The notes: generated from the letters alone by a model not told the origin. Shown: positions 1-9,754, numbered from the stretch's first letter. The stretch is DNA of 63,546 bases from Bacteroidales bacterium (GCA_012519425.1 JAAYQF010000025.1:1-63546); one strand, 5' to 3'. Program-made: numbers and translations.

Positions 1-1248
1 ACGATTTTCGTCTTGTTGCTCTTGCCTTTTAGCGGCTGGCTCATTGGTATCATTGGCAGGAACTTGCGAAGAAAGTCGGCCGTCGCTCAGGCACAACAAG
101 GAGAAATGCTCTCACAAATGGATGAAACCTTGGGCGGACTGCGCGTAGTTAAAGCTTTTAACGCAGAGACCAAGCTGGAAAAACGTTTTGCGGCATTGAA
201 TGAACGCATCCGTAAATCTTTTAATTACTTGTATGCTCGCCACAACCTGGCAACACCCCTGGGTGAATTTGTCGGCACTGTAGTGATAGCCATCCTGCTG
301 TGGTTTGGAGGTATGCTGATAGTGGGAGAAAAAAGTGTGATCGGTCCGGCTGAATTTATTTACTATCTGGTCATCTTCTACAGCATCATCGGTCCTGCAA
401 AAGAACTTTCCCGGGCTTCTTACGGAGTTAAAAAAGGTATGGCTGCCTTAGACAGAATTGACATTATATTAAATACCGAGAACAATATTCCCGAACCTAA
501 AAAACCGGTTCAGATTACGGGTTTCCATGATAAAATCGAATTTATAGATTTGAGCTTTAGATATAATACCGAATGGGTATTAAAGGATATCAATCTCACT
601 GTACATAAAGGACAAACGGTGGCTTTGGTCGGGCAATCAGGCTCCGGAAAAACGACCCTGATTGACCTTTTACCACGTTTCTATGATGTTAAGAAAGGGA
701 AGATTTTGATGGATGGTGTTAATATCAAGAAGATACATACCCACGATATCCGAAAGCTGATGGGCAACGTAAACCAGGACGCCTTTCTTTTCAACGATTC
801 TTTCTTTAATAATATTGCTTTTGGGGTAGATGAAGCCACCATGGAACAAGTTGTTGAAGCGGCAAAAATTGCCAATGCCCATGATTTTATTATGGCGACC
901 GAACATGGTTATGAGTCGAATATAGGTGATAGGGGCAATAAACTTTCGGGTGGTCAGCGGCAGCGCATCAGCATTGCCCGGGCAATCTTGAAAAATCCGC
1001 CTATCTTAATTTTAGATGAGGCTACCTCGGCTTTGGATACGGAATCGGAAAAAATGGTGCAAAAAGCCCTGGAGAGTTTGATGAAAAACCGTACCACCCT
1101 GGTGGTTGCACATCGACTTTCGACCATCAAAAAAGCAGATGAAATATGCGTGCTGCATGAAGGTAGGATCGTGGAACGTGGCAAGCATGAAGATTTAATA
1201 CAACTGAACGGGCATTACAAAAAGTTGGTTGACATGCAGTCCTTTTAA
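1..1248 (+). CDS. ABC exporter, fused permease/ATPase (MsbA-type), 5' truncated by window
   Basis: This is the C-terminal part of a half-size ABC exporter: the last part of the transmembrane domain followed by a complete nucleotide-binding domain. The reading frame is open from base 1, so the start lies outside the window. Walker A (GQSGSGKTT), the signature LSGGQRQR, Walker B (ILILDEATSALD) and the H-loop (VVAHRLSTI) are all intact, so the ATPase should be active. In the family such proteins work as homo- or heterodimers in the inner membrane and flip lipids such as lipid A core, or export drugs. The substrate cannot be read from the sequence. The gene ends just before the tyrS promoter and is not obviously cotranscribed with tyrS. 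Confidence 0.9.
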   Translation, partial: TIFVLLLLPFSGWLIGIIGRNLRRKSAVAQAQQGEMLSQMDETLGGLRVVKAFNAETKLEKRFAALNERIRKSFNYLYARHNLATPLGEFVGTVVIAILLWFGGMLIVGEKSVIGPAEFIYYLVIFYSIIGPAKELSRASYGVKKGMAALDRIDIILNTENNIPEPKKPVQITGFHDKIEFIDLSFRYNTEWVLKDINLTVHKGQTVALVGQSGSGKTTLIDLLPRFYDVKKGKILMDGVNIKKIHTHDIRKLMGNVNQDAFLFNDSFFNNIAFGVDEATMEQVVEAAKIANAHDFIMATEHGYESNIGDRGNKLSGGQRQRISIARAILKNPPILILDEATSALDTESEKMVQKALESLMKNRTTLVVAHRLSTIKKADEICVLHEGRIVERGKHEDLIQLNGHYKKLVDMQSF

Positions 1249-1258
1249 AATTAAGCCT

Positions 1259-1266
1259 TATCTTTG
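1259..1266 (+). promoter_or_regulatory. Bacteroidota -7 element for tyrS
   Basis: TATCTTTG fits the Bacteroidota -7 consensus TAnnTTTG. No good -33 TTTG is seen at the usual distance. The predicted transcription start lies near 1271, which makes the ATG at 1264 impossible as a start and supports 1288. Confidence 0.5.
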
Positions 1267-1287
1267 CATTTCAATTTTTTTATCAAG

Positions 1288-2580
1288 ATGAATTTTATAG
1301 AAGAACTTACCTGGCGGGGCATGATACATACCATCATGCCAGGCACGGATGAGCAGTTAGCAAAAGAAATGACTTCGGCCTATATAGGGTTTGACCCCAC
1401 TGCAGACTCACTGCATATCGGGCATTTGGTTGGCGTAATGATGTTGCGCCATTTTCAGCGTGCAGGCCACAAACCCATTGCTTTAGTGGGTGGTGCAACC
1501 GGCATGATTGGCGACCCCTCCATGAAATCGTCTGAGCGTAATCTGTTGGACGAAAAAACTTTGCGGCACAATCAGGAAAACATCAAAAAACAATTGGCAA
1601 AATTCTTAGATTTTGAAAGCGATGCCCCTAATGCCGCGGAATTAGTAAATAATTACGATTGGATGAAAGATTATTCATTTTTAGATTTCATCCGCGACAT
1701 CGGCAAGCACATCACCGTCAACTACATGATGGCAAAGGATTCCGTAAAAAAACGCCTGAGTGCCGAATCTAATGTCGGGATGTCCTTCACTGAGTTCTCC
1801 TACCAATTGTTACAAGGCTATGATTTTTTATGGCTCTATGAGCATAAAAACTGCAAACTGCAAATGGGTGGCTCCGATCAGTGGGGCAATATCACTACCG
1901 GCACTGAACTGATACGTCGCAAGGCGGATGGTGATGCTTTCGCTTTGGTTTGTCCGCTGATCACCAAAGCAGATGGCAGTAAGTTTGGTAAGACAGAAGG
2001 CGGGAACGTTTGGCTGGACAAAAGATATACATCTCCCTATAAATTTTATCAGTTCTGGCTGAATGTGAGCGATGAGGATGCAGAAAAGTACATCAAAATA
2101 TTTACTTCCATAGAAAAGCATGAAATTGAGGCTTTGATTCAGGAACACGCCCTGGCACCGCATCAACGGGCATTGCAGAGACGCCTTGCTCAGGAAGTGA
2201 CTGTTATGGTTCACTCGGAAGAAGACCATCAGGCAGCGGTTGAAGCCTCCGAAATATTATTCGGAAACGCCACCTCTGAAACACTGAAGAAGATAGACGA
2301 AGAAACCTTACTTTCTGTTTTTGAAGGAGTTCCTCAGTTTACAATATCCAAAGAAAAACTTGCTGAAGGCATCAAAGTCTTAGACTTATTGACGGAGCAC
2401 GCTGCTGTCTTTCCTTCCAAAGGAGAAATGCGCAAATTGGTTCAATCCGGCGGTGTAAGTCTGAATAAAGAAAAATTGGAAAACCAGGACACCATTGTAG
2501 ATGGCTCCTATCTGTTGAATGGAAAATATTTGTTGGCTCAGAGAGGAAAGAAAAATTACTTTTTGCTAATAGCAGAATAG
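1288..2580 (+). CDS. tyrS: tyrosyl-tRNA synthetase
   Basis: Class I aminoacyl-tRNA synthetase that charges tRNA-Tyr with tyrosine in the cytoplasm. The HIGH motif is visible in [10 protein letters not shown] near the N terminus and the KMSKS equivalent is KFGKTEGG, the form usual for bacterial TyrS. The tyrosine-binding GGSDQWGN segment is also present. A C-terminal S4-like RNA-binding region follows (around [12 protein letters not shown]). With the start at 1288 the protein is 430 residues, the normal family length. An upstream in-frame ATG at 1264 overlaps the predicted -7 promoter element and was rejected. The gene stands alone with its own promoter. Confidence 0.97.
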   Translation: MNFIEELTWRGMIHTIMPGTDEQLAKEMTSAYIGFDPTADSLHIGHLVGVMMLRHFQRAGHKPIALVGGATGMIGDPSMKSSERNLLDEKTLRHNQENIKKQLAKFLDFESDAPNAAELVNNYDWMKDYSFLDFIRDIGKHITVNYMMAKDSVKKRLSAESNVGMSFTEFSYQLLQGYDFLWLYEHKNCKLQMGGSDQWGNITTGTELIRRKADGDAFALVCPLITKADGSKFGKTEGGNVWLDKRYTSPYKFYQFWLNVSDEDAEKYIKIFTSIEKHEIEALIQEHALAPHQRALQRRLAQEVTVMVHSEEDHQAAVEASEILFGNATSETLKKIDEETLLSVFEGVPQFTISKEKLAEGIKVLDLLTEHAAVFPSKGEMRKLVQSGGVSLNKEKLENQDTIVDGSYLLNGKYLLAQRGKKNYFLLIAE

Positions 2581-2623
2581 GAGAAAAATCAATAAAACGC
2601 TTTTAAATATTCAGCTGAAATGT

Positions 2624-2633
2624 CCCATATGGG
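2624..2633. repeat. short perfect palindrome upstream of araC-like gene
   Basis: CCCATATGGG is a perfect 10-bp palindrome, about 60 bp upstream of the -33 box of the next gene. It could be an operator or be fortuitous. There is no further evidence. Confidence 0.25.
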
Positions 2634-2691
2634 CAATTCGTAAAAAAAACCACGCAAAAAGTAAAGATTTCGTTTTTCTGCCGAGACTGTT

Positions 2692-2723
2692 TTTGCAGAC
2701 CTTATACTAATCTGCTATTTTTG
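2692..2723 (+). promoter_or_regulatory. consensus Bacteroidota promoter of the araC-like gene
   Basis: A -33 TTTG (2692-2695) and a -7 TATTTTTG (2716-2723) are separated by 20 bp, matching the TTTG-N19/20-TAnnTTTG consensus. The start codon is about 80 bp downstream. Confidence 0.7.
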
Positions 2724-2802
2724 TAAAAATTTTTGACAAGCTAATTTTCGTGTCATAATTTTTACGTATTAACTTTTTCTAATTCTATTAATTTATCTCG
2801 TT

Positions 2803-3330
2803 ATGTTACATCCGATACCTTTAACTTTGTTTACTGTTTTGTTGCTGATGGTTTTCCTGTTCTTATTTCATGTGCGACAAAAGAGAAAAGAATTTAAAAC
2901 CATCGATAAAGATCAGGATACAAGCCCTAAGTATCATCAGGAACAACTTCGTAAAATTGCCGATCGATTAGACCGGATTCTTGCCGACCATAAAATTTAC
3001 ACCAATTCAGATCTGACAATCTGCGATCTGGCCAACAAACTTGGAACAAACCGCACCTATGTTTCTTCTTCAATCAATACCTGTTACAATCAGAATTTTA
3101 ATTCCTATGTCAATCAATTCCGGTTAGACGAGATGAAAGATATCATTCTGAATGAGAATGACGTAACCAATAAAGAGCTTGTCTCCATGTGCGGATTTGG
3201 GTCGATTGACACCATGAAAAGAGTTGTAAAACAGAAAACGGGCTTATCTCTCAACGATTGGAAAGAACAGATTCTTCGGGAAGATAACAAGCCCTCGTGT
3301 TGTAATGTATTTTCGCAAAAGCAATCATGA
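2803..3330 (+). CDS. membrane-anchored AraC-type HTH protein
   Basis: A 175-residue protein with one hydrophobic helix at about residues 5-22 and an AraC/XylS-type double helix-turn-helix at about residues 60-165. The first HTH contains LTICDLANKLGTNRTYVSS; the second ends in the KTGLSLNDWK region. There is no periplasmic sensor, two-component domain or ligand-binding cupin, so this is a minimal DNA-binding domain tethered to the membrane. Similar HTH domains form the C termini of hybrid two-component and TPR-AraC regulators in Bacteroidota, so it may be a stripped relative of those. It lies alone between tyrS and purD and has its own promoter. The target genes are unknown. Confidence 0.75.
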   Translation: MLHPIPLTLFTVLLLMVFLFLFHVRQKRKEFKTIDKDQDTSPKYHQEQLRKIADRLDRILADHKIYTNSDLTICDLANKLGTNRTYVSSSINTCYNQNFNSYVNQFRLDEMKDIILNENDVTNKELVSMCGFGSIDTMKRVVKQKTGLSLNDWKEQILREDNKPSCCNVFSQKQS

Positions 3331-3400
3331 AAGGCTAATTTGTTAATTGGAATAATCGGTTTTACAGATGAACTTATGTGGATGAAATCAAGTCACACAA

Positions 3401-3431
3401 TTGCGAATACCCCAATATTATACTACTTTTG
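3401..3431 (+). promoter_or_regulatory. consensus promoter of purD
   Basis: TTG at 3401-3403 and TACTTTTG at 3424-3431 with a 20-bp spacer match the Bacteroidota consensus. The start codon at 3456 lies about 20 bp past the predicted transcription start. Confidence 0.7.
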
Positions 3432-3455
3432 TGTGTAAATTATCATTCATCTGAC

Positions 3456-4724
3456 ATGAACATACTCTTATTGGGATCGGGAGGCCGGGAGCATGCATTA
3501 GCATGGAAAATTGCTCAAAGTCCGAAATTAACACAACTGTTTATTGCGCCGGGAAATCCGGGCACAGCTTCCCTGGGTAAAAATTTACCCATTGCCGTGA
3601 ACGATTTTATAGCCATTAAAAATGCCGCATTGGAACACCAAATCGATATGGTGGTGGTGGGACCCGAAGATCCGTTGGTTAACGGCATTGCGGACTTTTT
3701 TGCCCGAGATGAAGCATTAAAAAATATTGCAGTTATTGGTCCAAATAAAACAGGCGCACAACTCGAAGGCAGTAAAAACTTTTCCAAACAGTTTATGATG
3801 CGGCATAACATCCCAACAGCCCGATACCTGAGCGTTACAGCCAATAATTTGCAAGATGGGATTGAATTCCTCCGGTCTTTGCAAGCACCTTATGTATTGA
3901 AAGCCGATGGTTTGGCTGCGGGTAAGGGTGTGTTGATACTTCATGATTTAGAAGAAACCATTGCCGAACTCCGGAATATGCTGGGTGGAAAATTTGGTAA
4001 GGCAAGCGAGGTGGTCGTGATAGAAGAATTTCTGTCCGGCATTGAATGTTCTGCATTTGTGATCACCGACGGCAAGCATTATCAAATATTACCCGAAGCA
4101 AAAGACTATAAACGCATTGGGGAAGGCGACACAGGGTTGAATACCGGCGGAATGGGTGCTGTCTCTCCCGTTCCCTTTGCAGATGAGGCTTTCATGAAAA
4201 AAGTAGAAGAACGTATCATCAAACCTACGATTGTGGGGCTTTATCAAGAAGGCATTGTATATAAAGGATTTATATTCTTCGGTTTGATTAATGTCGGCAA
4301 CGAACCTTATGTGATTGAATACAATGCCCGCATGGGCGATCCGGAAACTGAAGTAGTGATGCTCCGTTTGAAAAGCGATTTGGTGGACTTACTGGAAGGG
4401 GTGGCAAATGGTAATATACATGAAAAAACAGTAGAATTTGACGACAGACATGCCGCCACGGTAATGCTTGTTTCGGGGGGCTATCCTGAAACTTATGAAA
4501 AAGGAAAATTGATCACAGGATTAAATCAAGTAAAGGACAGCATTGTGTTCCAGGCAGGAACCACACAAAAAGACGGAAACATCGTCACCTCAGGCGGAAG
4601 GGTCATGGCAATCAGTTCGTATGGCAACAGCAAAGAGGAAGCATTGAAATTATCCTATCAAAATGCCCGGCTGATTCAATTTGATAAAAAATATTTCAGA
4701 TCAGACATCGGATTTGATTTGTAA
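3456..4724 (+). CDS. purD: phosphoribosylamine-glycine ligase
   Basis: ATP-grasp enzyme of de novo purine synthesis; it joins glycine to phosphoribosylamine to give GAR. The N terminus [18 protein letters not shown] is the hallmark GAR synthetase start. The ATP-grasp core is visible ([37 protein letters not shown]). The start at 3456 gives 422 residues, normal for the family. An in-frame upstream extension from 3378 was rejected because it covers the promoter and has no family counterpart. The gene ends about 40 bp before the response regulator. No other purine genes are nearby, which is common in this phylum. Confidence 0.96.
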   Translation: MNILLLGSGGREHALAWKIAQSPKLTQLFIAPGNPGTASLGKNLPIAVNDFIAIKNAALEHQIDMVVVGPEDPLVNGIADFFARDEALKNIAVIGPNKTGAQLEGSKNFSKQFMMRHNIPTARYLSVTANNLQDGIEFLRSLQAPYVLKADGLAAGKGVLILHDLEETIAELRNMLGGKFGKASEVVVIEEFLSGIECSAFVITDGKHYQILPEAKDYKRIGEGDTGLNTGGMGAVSPVPFADEAFMKKVEERIIKPTIVGLYQEGIVYKGFIFFGLINVGNEPYVIEYNARMGDPETEVVMLRLKSDLVDLLEGVANGNIHEKTVEFDDRHAATVMLVSGGYPETYEKGKLITGLNQVKDSIVFQAGTTQKDGNIVTSGGRVMAISSYGNSKEEALKLSYQNARLIQFDKKYFRSDIGFDL

Positions 4725-4764
4725 ACCACATCCTGATTTTACCTGATATAATTGATATAACTAT

Positions 4765-5916
4765 ATGGCAAAAATATTAGTTGTTGATGACGAACGCAGC
4801 ATAAGAAATACGCTGAAAGACATTCTTGAATTTGAAAAACATCAGGTCACCCTGGCAGAAAACGGTAAGGAAGGGTTGGAGCTTGCAGAAAATAATTTTT
4901 TCGATCTCATCTTTTCAGATATCAGAATGCCCGAGATGGACGGAGTGGAATTATTGACCGCCCTGAAAGAAAAGGAAATAGAAGCACCCGTTGTGATGAT
5001 TTCCGGACATGGCACCATTGATACGGCAGTGGATTGTATCAAGAAAGGAGCCTTCGACTTCATCGAGAAGCCGGTCGATTTAAACCGCTTGCTGATAACA
5101 ATCAAAAACGCGTTGGACAAAAGCACTTTGGTTGCTGAAACAAAAACATTAAAAAGAAAAGTAGCCGGCAGATATCAAATGATCGGTGAGACGCCCGCCA
5201 TTCAAAAAGTAAGGGATCTGATCGACAGGGTAGCACCTACGGAAGCCAGGGTGCTGATAACAGGCTCTAATGGTACAGGAAAAGAAATTGTTGCAAGGCT
5301 TCTTTACGAACAAAGTAATCGTTCCGGAGCACCTTTCGTCGAGGTCAACTGTGCAGCCATCCCCTCCGAACTGATTGAAAGCGAACTCTTCGGACATGAG
5401 AAAGGGGCATTTACTTCCGCCGTAAAACAGCGCATTGGAAAATTCGAACAAGCCGATGGCGGAACGATTTTCCTGGACGAGATAGGCGACATGAGCTTGT
5501 CGGCACAAACCAAAGTATTGCGCGTATTACAAGAGAATAAATTGTCGAGGGTGGGTAGCGATAAAAGCATCAAGGTTGATGTGAGGGTGTTTGCAGCCAC
5601 CAATAAAAACCTGCAAGAAGAAATAGCAAAAGGCAACTTCAGGGAAGATTTATTTCACCGGCTCAACGTCATCCCCATCCATGTTCCGGATTTAGAAGAT
5701 CGCAAAGACGACATCCCTTTGTTGGTGAATTATTTCATTGAACAAATATGTTCCGAACAAGGCACCCAGATCAAACAAATTGACAAAGCCGCTATTACAT
5801 TGTTACAACAGAAAACATGGAACGGCAATATCCGCGAGTTGAGAAATGTAGTGGAACGACTGATCATCCTGGGTGAAAACCCCATCAGCAAAAATGATGT
5901 AGAACAATTTGCTTAG
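4765..5916 (+). CDS. sigma-54-type response regulator (receiver + AAA+), no DNA-binding domain
   Basis: Residues 1-120 form a receiver domain with the acidic pair VVDDE, the phospho-acceptor Asp in FSDIRMPEMDG and the conserved Lys in FIEKPVD. Residues about 135-375 form an AAA+ sigma-54 activator domain with Walker A GSNGTGKE, the GAFTGA loop as GAFTSA (in ELFGHEKGAFTSA), Walker B GGTIFLDEIGD and the WNGNIRELRN sensor-2 segment. The protein stops at 383 residues, right after the AAA+ domain, so the usual Fis-type C-terminal HTH is absent. It may act from solution or through partners. No histidine kinase gene adjoins it. It reads like an NtrX/NtrC-family member in the short form. It is followed after 29 bp by rpiB. 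Confidence 0.88.
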   Translation: MAKILVVDDERSIRNTLKDILEFEKHQVTLAENGKEGLELAENNFFDLIFSDIRMPEMDGVELLTALKEKEIEAPVVMISGHGTIDTAVDCIKKGAFDFIEKPVDLNRLLITIKNALDKSTLVAETKTLKRKVAGRYQMIGETPAIQKVRDLIDRVAPTEARVLITGSNGTGKEIVARLLYEQSNRSGAPFVEVNCAAIPSELIESELFGHEKGAFTSAVKQRIGKFEQADGGTIFLDEIGDMSLSAQTKVLRVLQENKLSRVGSDKSIKVDVRVFAATNKNLQEEIAKGNFREDLFHRLNVIPIHVPDLEDRKDDIPLLVNYFIEQICSEQGTQIKQIDKAAITLLQQKTWNGNIRELRNVVERLIILGENPISKNDVEQFA

Positions 5917-5945
5917 TAATCACAGATACATTTAAAACATATATT

Positions 5946-6395
5946 ATGACTCCTCTCAATCAACTTAAAATAGCCATTTGCAGCGACCATGCCGGCTACG
6001 AATTAAAAGTTCAACTAATAGAGTATTTACAAGCTAAAAATGTGTTGGAATTGAAAGACTTCGGTGCATTTTCTTCCGAGAGTTCCGACTATCCGGATTT
6101 TGCCCATCCGATGGCGGAAGCTGTTGAAAACGGAAACTATGACTTCGGAATTTCAATCTGCGGCAGTGGAAACGGCATCAGCATGACAGTAAACAAGCAT
6201 CCCGGCATTCGGGCAGCCTTATCATGGACACCCGAAATTGCACGATTGGCACGTTCACACAATGATGCCAATGTGCTATCATTACCTGCCAGATTTATTT
6301 CTAAGGAAGAAGCTTACCAAATAACCGATGTATTCTTCTCGACCGACTTCGAGGGAGGCAGACATCAAAGAAGAATCGATAAAATTCCACGCTGA
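5946..6395 (+). CDS. rpiB: ribose-5-phosphate isomerase B
   Basis: LacAB/RpiB-family sugar-phosphate isomerase that interconverts ribose-5-phosphate and ribulose-5-phosphate in the pentose phosphate pathway. SDHAGYELK near the N terminus and the ICGSGNGISM segment with the catalytic cysteine are clear; GIRAALSW and the SHNDANVLSLPAR segment complete the family signature. At 149 residues it has the normal length. Its stop codon overlaps the thiL start by one base (TGATG), which indicates translational coupling with thiL. Confidence 0.95.
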   Translation: MTPLNQLKIAICSDHAGYELKVQLIEYLQAKNVLELKDFGAFSSESSDYPDFAHPMAEAVENGNYDFGISICGSGNGISMTVNKHPGIRAALSWTPEIARLARSHNDANVLSLPARFISKEEAYQITDVFFSTDFEGGRHQRRIDKIPR

Positions 6396-7420
6396 TGCAA
6401 AGAACTGAAATATCTACCTTGGGGGAATTCGGACTGATCAAACACTTGACCGAAAAGTTCAAAATCACAAATCCATCTACCGTAAAGGGTGTGGGTGATG
6501 ATGCTGCTGTATTGCATTATCCTGATAAGGAAGTTCTGGTGACGACCGACCTGCTATTGGAGGGCATTCATTTCGACTTGGTTTACACGCCGTTGAAGCA
6601 TTTGGGCTATAAGGCAGCCATTGTCAACTTCTCGGATATTTATGCGATGAATGGACAACCCAAACAAATTACCGTTTCTTTAGGCATCTCTCAACGCTTT
6701 TCCGTAGAAGACTTAGAGCAAATTTATGAAGGGATTTCAACGGCTTGTCAACTCTACGGAGTGGATTTGGTGGGAGGCGACACCTCTGCTTCCCTGACCG
6801 GATTAACCATCAGCATCACCTGCATAGGAGAAGGTGCAAAAGGTAAAATCGTATATCGCAACGGCGCTAAAGCCAATGACTTGATTTGCGTAAGCGGCGA
6901 TTTGGGATCGGCGTACATGGGATTACAATTATTGGAACGGGAAAAAATTGTTTTTGAAGCCAACCCTGAAACCCAACCTGATTTTGAGGGAAAAGACTAT
7001 ATTTTACAGCGACAATTAAAACCCGAAGCCCGAAAAGACATCATCCAAAAATTGGCAGAAAAAGAAATTATCCCAACGGCTATGATGGATATTTCGGACG
7101 GATTATCCTCCGAATTGATGCATATTTGTTCACAAAGCAACACCGGATGCCGCATTTACGAAGACAAACTGCCTGTCAATATTCAAGCAGCGATGATGGC
7201 TGAAGAATTTAACATAAGCATTGTAACAGCCATTTTGAACGGCGGTGAAGATTATGAATTGCTCTTTACTGCTTCTTTGGATGACTACGAGAAAATCGTC
7301 ACTTTAGAAGGAGTAGGCATCATTGGACATATGACTAAACCTGAATTAGGACTACACCTTATCGGTCGTGAAGGCGAAGAAATCGCACTGCAGGCGCAAG
7401 GATGGAATTCGCTGAAATAG
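6395..7420 (+). CDS. thiL: thiamine-monophosphate kinase
   Basis: ATP-dependent kinase that converts thiamine monophosphate to the cofactor thiamine diphosphate. The PurM/ThiL fold is supported by the metal- and phosphate-binding GVGDDAAVL and TTDLLLEGIHFD segments, VGGDTSAS, MDISDGLSSELMH and NGGEDYELLF. It is 341 residues, normal length. It starts inside the rpiB stop codon, so the two genes form an operon. No other thiamine biosynthesis genes are nearby. Confidence 0.95.
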   Translation: MQRTEISTLGEFGLIKHLTEKFKITNPSTVKGVGDDAAVLHYPDKEVLVTTDLLLEGIHFDLVYTPLKHLGYKAAIVNFSDIYAMNGQPKQITVSLGISQRFSVEDLEQIYEGISTACQLYGVDLVGGDTSASLTGLTISITCIGEGAKGKIVYRNGAKANDLICVSGDLGSAYMGLQLLEREKIVFEANPETQPDFEGKDYILQRQLKPEARKDIIQKLAEKEIIPTAMMDISDGLSSELMHICSQSNTGCRIYEDKLPVNIQAAMMAEEFNISIVTAILNGGEDYELLFTASLDDYEKIVTLEGVGIIGHMTKPELGLHLIGREGEEIALQAQGWNSLK

Positions 7421-7511
7421 ACGGTCTCATAAACATCAGACAATTTATTTACGCTGCAAGCGTTAAAATCAACAAGAAATTAAATAACAAAAATATTAAC
7501 ATTCAATTATT

Positions 7512-8597
7512 ATGTTACGTAAATTTTCTTATTCCCTTCTGATCGTCTTTTCAATGTGTTCATGTATAGCAAAAGACAACAATCAAAGCCATAACCCACT
7601 CTCTGTATCTTTCGGAGATCCTTTTGTCATACAGGCCTCCGACGGAACCTACTACATGTATGGAACAACCTGGGGACTCAACGGCTTTAAAGCTTATTCT
7701 TCCTCAAACCTGATTGATTGGAAGGATGAGGGCCTTATCTACGAAGGAGCAACCGCAGAATCGTGGACAGTAGATTATTTTTGGGCACCGGAGGTATATG
7801 AAAGAAACGGTAAGTATTACTTATGGTTTAGCGCCAACTGGAAGCACAACCCTACCAATGAAGAAGAAAATTTCCGGATAGGAGTTGCTGTGGCGGACAG
7901 CCCTACCGGTCCGTTCAAAGATTTGTACGACAGGCCCGTGTTCGATCCGGGATACCCCATCATTGATGCTAATTTGTATTTTGATGATGAGAACGATAAG
8001 GTTTTTCTGTATTATTCCCGCTGCTGCTACAAGCATCCTGTAGAAAGTGAAGTTGCAACCTGGGCCAGGGAGAAAGGATGGTTTGACGAGATAGAAGAAA
8101 GTTGGGTATATGGTGTAGAACTGAAACCTGATTATTCCGACATAATCGGTGAACCGGTACTTCTGTTGCGTCCTCCTGTTACAATGGACGACGAACAAGC
8201 CGAATGGGAAAGTCGCTCCGTAACTTCCCGTGAGGTAAACAGACGCTGGACGGAAGGTTCATTTATCTTCAAAAAAAATGATGTGTTTTACATGATGTAT
8301 TCGGCAAATTTCTTTGGCGGACAAAATTATGCGGTAGGCTATGCCACCTCAAACAATCCTTTAGGTCCTTTTGAAAAAGCCGGGAACAATCCCGTTTTAC
8401 AAAAAAATATTGAGCAAGGTGGCAGAGTGACAGGAACAGGACACAACATGGTACTTACACTGCCCGACGGAGAAATGCTCTGCGTGTATCATGGAAGAAC
8501 TCAGGAAACCGGTGAAGACAGGGTAGTCTTTATCGATAGAATGTGGATTGATGACAATGGATTACTGGTAGTTGACGGTCCAACCACAAAAGAATAA
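7512..8597 (+). CDS. GH43-family glycosidase lipoprotein
   Basis: A 361-residue secreted enzyme with a five-bladed beta-propeller GH43-type fold (arabinanase/xylosidase group). A signal peptide with a Cys near residues 16-18 (FSMCSC) suggests a lipoprotein. The three acidic residues typical of the family are visible: Asp in FGDPFVI (about residue 36), Asp in IIDANLYFD (about 152) and Glu in WTEGSFIF (about 247). The GTGHNMV segment is also typical. The likely substrate is arabinan or xylan side chains, but GH43 specificity cannot be assigned by eye. It is a single gene after thiL (91-bp gap), converging with pssA. No SusCD genes adjoin it. Confidence 0.87.
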   Translation: MLRKFSYSLLIVFSMCSCIAKDNNQSHNPLSVSFGDPFVIQASDGTYYMYGTTWGLNGFKAYSSSNLIDWKDEGLIYEGATAESWTVDYFWAPEVYERNGKYYLWFSANWKHNPTNEEENFRIGVAVADSPTGPFKDLYDRPVFDPGYPIIDANLYFDDENDKVFLYYSRCCYKHPVESEVATWAREKGWFDEIEESWVYGVELKPDYSDIIGEPVLLLRPPVTMDDEQAEWESRSVTSREVNRRWTEGSFIFKKNDVFYMMYSANFFGGQNYAVGYATSNNPLGPFEKAGNNPVLQKNIEQGGRVTGTGHNMVLTLPDGEMLCVYHGRTQETGEDRVVFIDRMWIDDNGLLVVDGPTTKE

Positions 8598-8622
8598 AAG
8601 TCAATCGGGAAAATCCTGAATT

Positions 8623-9297
8623 TTATTTCATAAAAGGATAAATAGCAGCAGAAGCAAGGATATACCATCCGATAATGGGAGCAAACCCGTTCCATCCCAT
8701 CAACAGTAATAATACAATACATCCGGATAAAAAGATGTATTGTATTTTATTATCTGCCCATTTCAGATTTTTAAATTTGAGGGCAAACATGGGAAATTTG
8801 GAAACTAGTAACCCACTGAAAAAAATGGTAAGTATAATGATAAGCCACGGCGTATCTATCAGCCAGGGTGCACAAGAGTATGCCATGCCCGTCCAAAAAA
8901 TGGCATTGGCGGGAGTGGACAGGCCGATGAAAGAATCCTTTTGATTTTCGTCAATATTGAATTTTGCCAATCTCAAGGCTGAAAAAACCACTATCAACAG
9001 TCCGATGTATTTTGTCCAATCGGGATACGTGCTACTTTCCAACATTGAAAAAACCACTGTTGCCGGTAATAAACCAAAGCTAATTACATCAGCCAGGGAA
9101 TCCAATTCTTTGCCCATGGGAGAATAAGCTTTAAGCATGCGTGCCGTCAAGCCATCTAAAAAATCAAATAATCCGGCAATCAACACCGCAAAAAATGCCA
9201 CCGTATAATTCCCGCTGAACGCAAAATATACCCCCACGCTACCTGTCAATAAATTGAGCGAAGTAATAAAATTGGGTATGTGCTTTTTTATCTTCAT
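8623..9297 (-). CDS. pssA: CDP-diacylglycerol-serine O-phosphatidyltransferase
   Basis: Integral membrane enzyme that makes phosphatidylserine from CDP-diacylglycerol and serine, the precursor of phosphatidylethanolamine. The CDP-alcohol phosphatidyltransferase motif DxxDGxxAR...GxxxDxxxD is present as DFLDGLTAR followed by MGKELDSLADVISFG. Several hydrophobic helices fill the rest. The start at 9297 (MKIKKHIPN) gives 224 residues and lies 4 bp after the dtd stop; the upstream in-frame ATG at 9345 would run deep into dtd and was rejected. Dtd and pssA form a two-gene operon. Confidence 0.93.
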   Translation of the reverse strand: MKIKKHIPNFITSLNLLTGSVGVYFAFSGNYTVAFFAVLIAGLFDFLDGLTARMLKAYSPMGKELDSLADVISFGLLPATVVFSMLESSTYPDWTKYIGLLIVVFSALRLAKFNIDENQKDSFIGLSTPANAIFWTGMAYSCAPWLIDTPWLIIILTIFFSGLLVSKFPMFALKFKNLKWADNKIQYIFLSGCIVLLLLMGWNGFAPIIGWYILASAAIYPFMK

Positions 9298-9301
9298 TTG
9301 A

Positions 9302-9754
9302 TCATTCCTTGATTTTACTGTCGATAAGGATGGTAACCGGACCATCGTTTACGAGAGAAACCTGCATCATGGCACCAAACTCACCGGTTTGAACAGACTT
9401 TCCCAACAAATTTTCGGTCTGCCTGCAAAAATACTCGTAAAGCGGAATAGCCTGTTCCGGACGTGCCGCTTTGATGTATGAAGGCCGGTTCCCCTTGCGG
9501 GTAGAAGCGTGCAAGGTAAACTGACTAACCACCAGCACCTCACCTTCTATATCTAATACAGAACGATTCATCACTCCATTGGAGTCATCAAAGATACGAA
9601 GATTTACCAACTTGGCAGCCAACCAATTCGCATCCGTTTCATCATCCGCCTCCTCTATCCCCAACAGCACCAACAAGCCCTGATTGATAGCCGACTTCAT
9701 CCGACCGTCAATCTCCACAGAAGCTTGCTTAACACGCTGTACGACTATTCTCAT
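9302..9754 (-). CDS. dtd: D-aminoacyl-tRNA deacylase
   Basis: Cytoplasmic proofreading enzyme that removes D-amino acids (and glycine from tRNA-Ala) mischarged on tRNA. The family signatures SQFTLHAST and NDGPVTI (Gly-cisPro motif as GP) are intact and the N terminus MRIVVQRVKQASVEIDG is canonical. It is 150 residues, the usual length. It is followed closely by pssA; its upstream flank is a GC-rich repeat region without a recognisable promoter. Confidence 0.96.
   Translation of the reverse strand: MRIVVQRVKQASVEIDGRMKSAINQGLLVLLGIEEADDETDANWLAAKLVNLRIFDDSNGVMNRSVLDIEGEVLVVSQFTLHASTRKGNRPSYIKAARPEQAIPLYEYFCRQTENLLGKSVQTGEFGAMMQVSLVNDGPVTILIDSKIKE

Noticed and set aside
3378-3455. Upstream start for purD
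   Set aside because: The segment contains a consensus promoter and the conserved PurD start is at 3456.
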